A model generated the notes under the pieces. The model did no database searches, was not told the DNA's origin, and worked only from the letters and a program-made list of their open reading frames with translations. The position numbers and the translations under genes were made by a program. DNA of 64,000 bases from Moniliella sp. 'wahieum'. Its lineage: Eukaryota > Basidiomycota > Moniliellomycetes > Moniliellales > Moniliellaceae. Positions 62,839-64,000 of this stretch are shown one piece after another. The DNA lies in NCBI GenBank assembly GCA_003971905.1, contig RSEE01000032.1:186001-250000 (forward strand), in the 5' to 3' direction. The first letter of the stretch is position 1. Each line of letters begins with the position of its first letter.

Positions 62839-64000
62839 ATGCCCCAGCCGCAGCACGCCCACGCCCGCGCCCCTTCGGCCCCTGCTCTCAAGCACGCCGA
62901 GTGCCCCCCAGCGTCACCCCCTGACCAGAGCGAGCGGCGCATGCGCAAAGTAATGGCCCTAAATTCGTTCCCAGTCTCAAGCTCCGCCGTTTCGGCCGAT
63001 GCGCGGTCGCCACCGCCCCTGTTGACACGCCCAACACTGCCCCGCCCACGTCCGACGAATATGTGAATGCCCCACCCACGGCCTCCGCCACTCGAAGCGC
63101 ACACCCTCAGTCTCGTCCCCGCCCTCGTCCCCACCGCGATCAATCCACTGGGTCGACTGGGCGTGACACGTTACCACCACTCGCGCCGAGCGCTCCCGGG
63201 CGGGCAATCCCCCTCCTCGAGATCAATCCAGTCGAGCCGCACAACGGGAACGGCGAGAACAGCACGCTCTCTTTCGCCATGCCGCGCTTCATCCTGACCT
63301 GGCAGAGAACAGGGAGGAGTTGTCAGAAATGTGGATCATGCACTCTGTTAACGTGCTGAATACTACACACGACCCGCCTCGAGAGCAGCATCTACCTCGG
63401 TTGCTGCCTCTGCTTCCGCCCACGAGTGGAGTGAGTGGGGTGGGTTTGCGCGTCATGTCCCTCCGCGTCGGCCTTCGCCTTCGCCATCTTCCAAACCCAA
63501 TCTACGTGCCTCCATTGATTCCCAGCAAGAATCCGTCGGGTCAGAAGCCCAGGTTGGCCCACGGGCCATCCGCACTTCCTCAAGGCCCAGCTTCTCCTTA
63601 CTCGCTCCCCTCGTCCCTCTGTCGCTGGTTCCTCGCCCTTGACGCTGGATCCTGCCTCGTCGTCTCGGCTATCGATTTCACTCTCCCCCGACACGCATGC
63701 ACTAAGTCCAACTACAAGTCCAGGAACCAGTGTCGCTTCTGTCTCGGGAGCACTCGCGTCTTCCCCCCCAAAGCCCGAGCCGAGTCTGCTCGCGCGCTCG
63801 GCCTTGTTCCCCGCCGCGCCTCTACGCCCGACACGCCCACCCCCCGCCCCTCCCTGGACCCGCAGAACAGCGGGATGAAGGGTCTCCGTCGACCCACCCT
63901 CACTCCGTTCGCTCTGCCAGCTTGCCCATGTCGCCACTTGTTGAGCACGGCGAGTTGCCTCCCCTTACGAGGAGATTGAACAACCATTTTAGGTTGCCCC
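62839..64000 (+). CDS. Unrecognised Pro/Ser-rich protein, N-terminal part, continues beyond window
   Basis: Not recognised; 3' end lies outside the window. ATG 62839 (MPQPQHAHARAPSAPAL) opens a low-complexity region, with SERRMRKVMALNSFPVSSSAVSADARSPPP. After a frame change near 63055 it reads EYVNAPPTASATRSA and GRAIPLLEINPVEPHNGNGENS (about 63205-63265); a further change gives AENREELSEMW near 63305. The remainder is Ser/Pro-rich. Composition and steady overlap of frames argue for real coding sequence, but no domain is visible. Confidence 0.4.

Overview
This is nuclear DNA of a filamentous or yeast-like fungus, most probably a basidiomycete and perhaps an intron-poor smut relative (Ustilaginomycotina). 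Points in favour: GC-rich coding DNA, few introns of about 55-85 nt with a strong GTACGT donor preference and CTAAC/CTGAC branch points, a single-polypeptide eukaryotic acetyl-CoA carboxylase, and fungal-type PEX13, SNF2/STH1, septin and mitochondrial ribosomal protein mL58. The exact lineage is inference. There is no sign of a prokaryotic, viral or organellar origin, and I recognise no mobile element, tRNA or rRNA.

Layout. Positions 1-16.3 kb are rich in mitochondrial inner-membrane genes: an ETF-ubiquinone oxidoreductase (partial, minus), mL58 and sulfide:quinone oxidoreductase (both minus, almost touching), a MetX-like acyltransferase (plus), a very large disordered Ser/Pro protein (6.5-11.9 kb, minus), then a divergent pair of a COX7-like subunit (minus) and cytochrome c1 (plus). 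At 18.1-24.8 kb lies the whole acetyl-CoA carboxylase gene, convergent with PEX13. Positions 26.3-31.2 kb are gene-poor and look AT-richer. From 31.2 to 42.5 kb come three unrecognised low-complexity proteins, an alpha/beta hydrolase and a YPR011C-like mitochondrial carrier. A ribosomal protein cluster (uS4, eL21, eL39) occupies 45.3-47.8 kb, a divergent septin 49.9-51.9 kb, a SNF2/STH1 remodeller about 55.7-60.2 kb, and the start of another unrecognised protein runs off the right edge.

Two properties cut across the window. First, nearly every conserved gene changes reading frame repeatedly, almost always as if a single base were missing and often in homopolymers. The essential ACC gene alone has about 15 such sites. 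This looks like uncorrected deletion errors in the assembly rather than gene death, so CDS spans below are whole-gene spans, not single open frames. Second, the intergenic DNA is unusually full of short self-complementary words in small tandem clusters (GATCATCGATCA, ATGCATGATGCAT, AAGCTTGAAGCTT, GTTAACGTTAAC, GAGTACTGAGTAC, CTAGTAACTAGT). The recognised genes do not explain these.

Functionally the recognised genes are mostly housekeeping: electron entry to ubiquinone (ETF-QO, SQR), complexes III and IV, fatty-acid precursor supply (ACC), peroxisome import (PEX13), sulfur metabolite transport, translation, septin cytoskeleton and chromatin remodelling.
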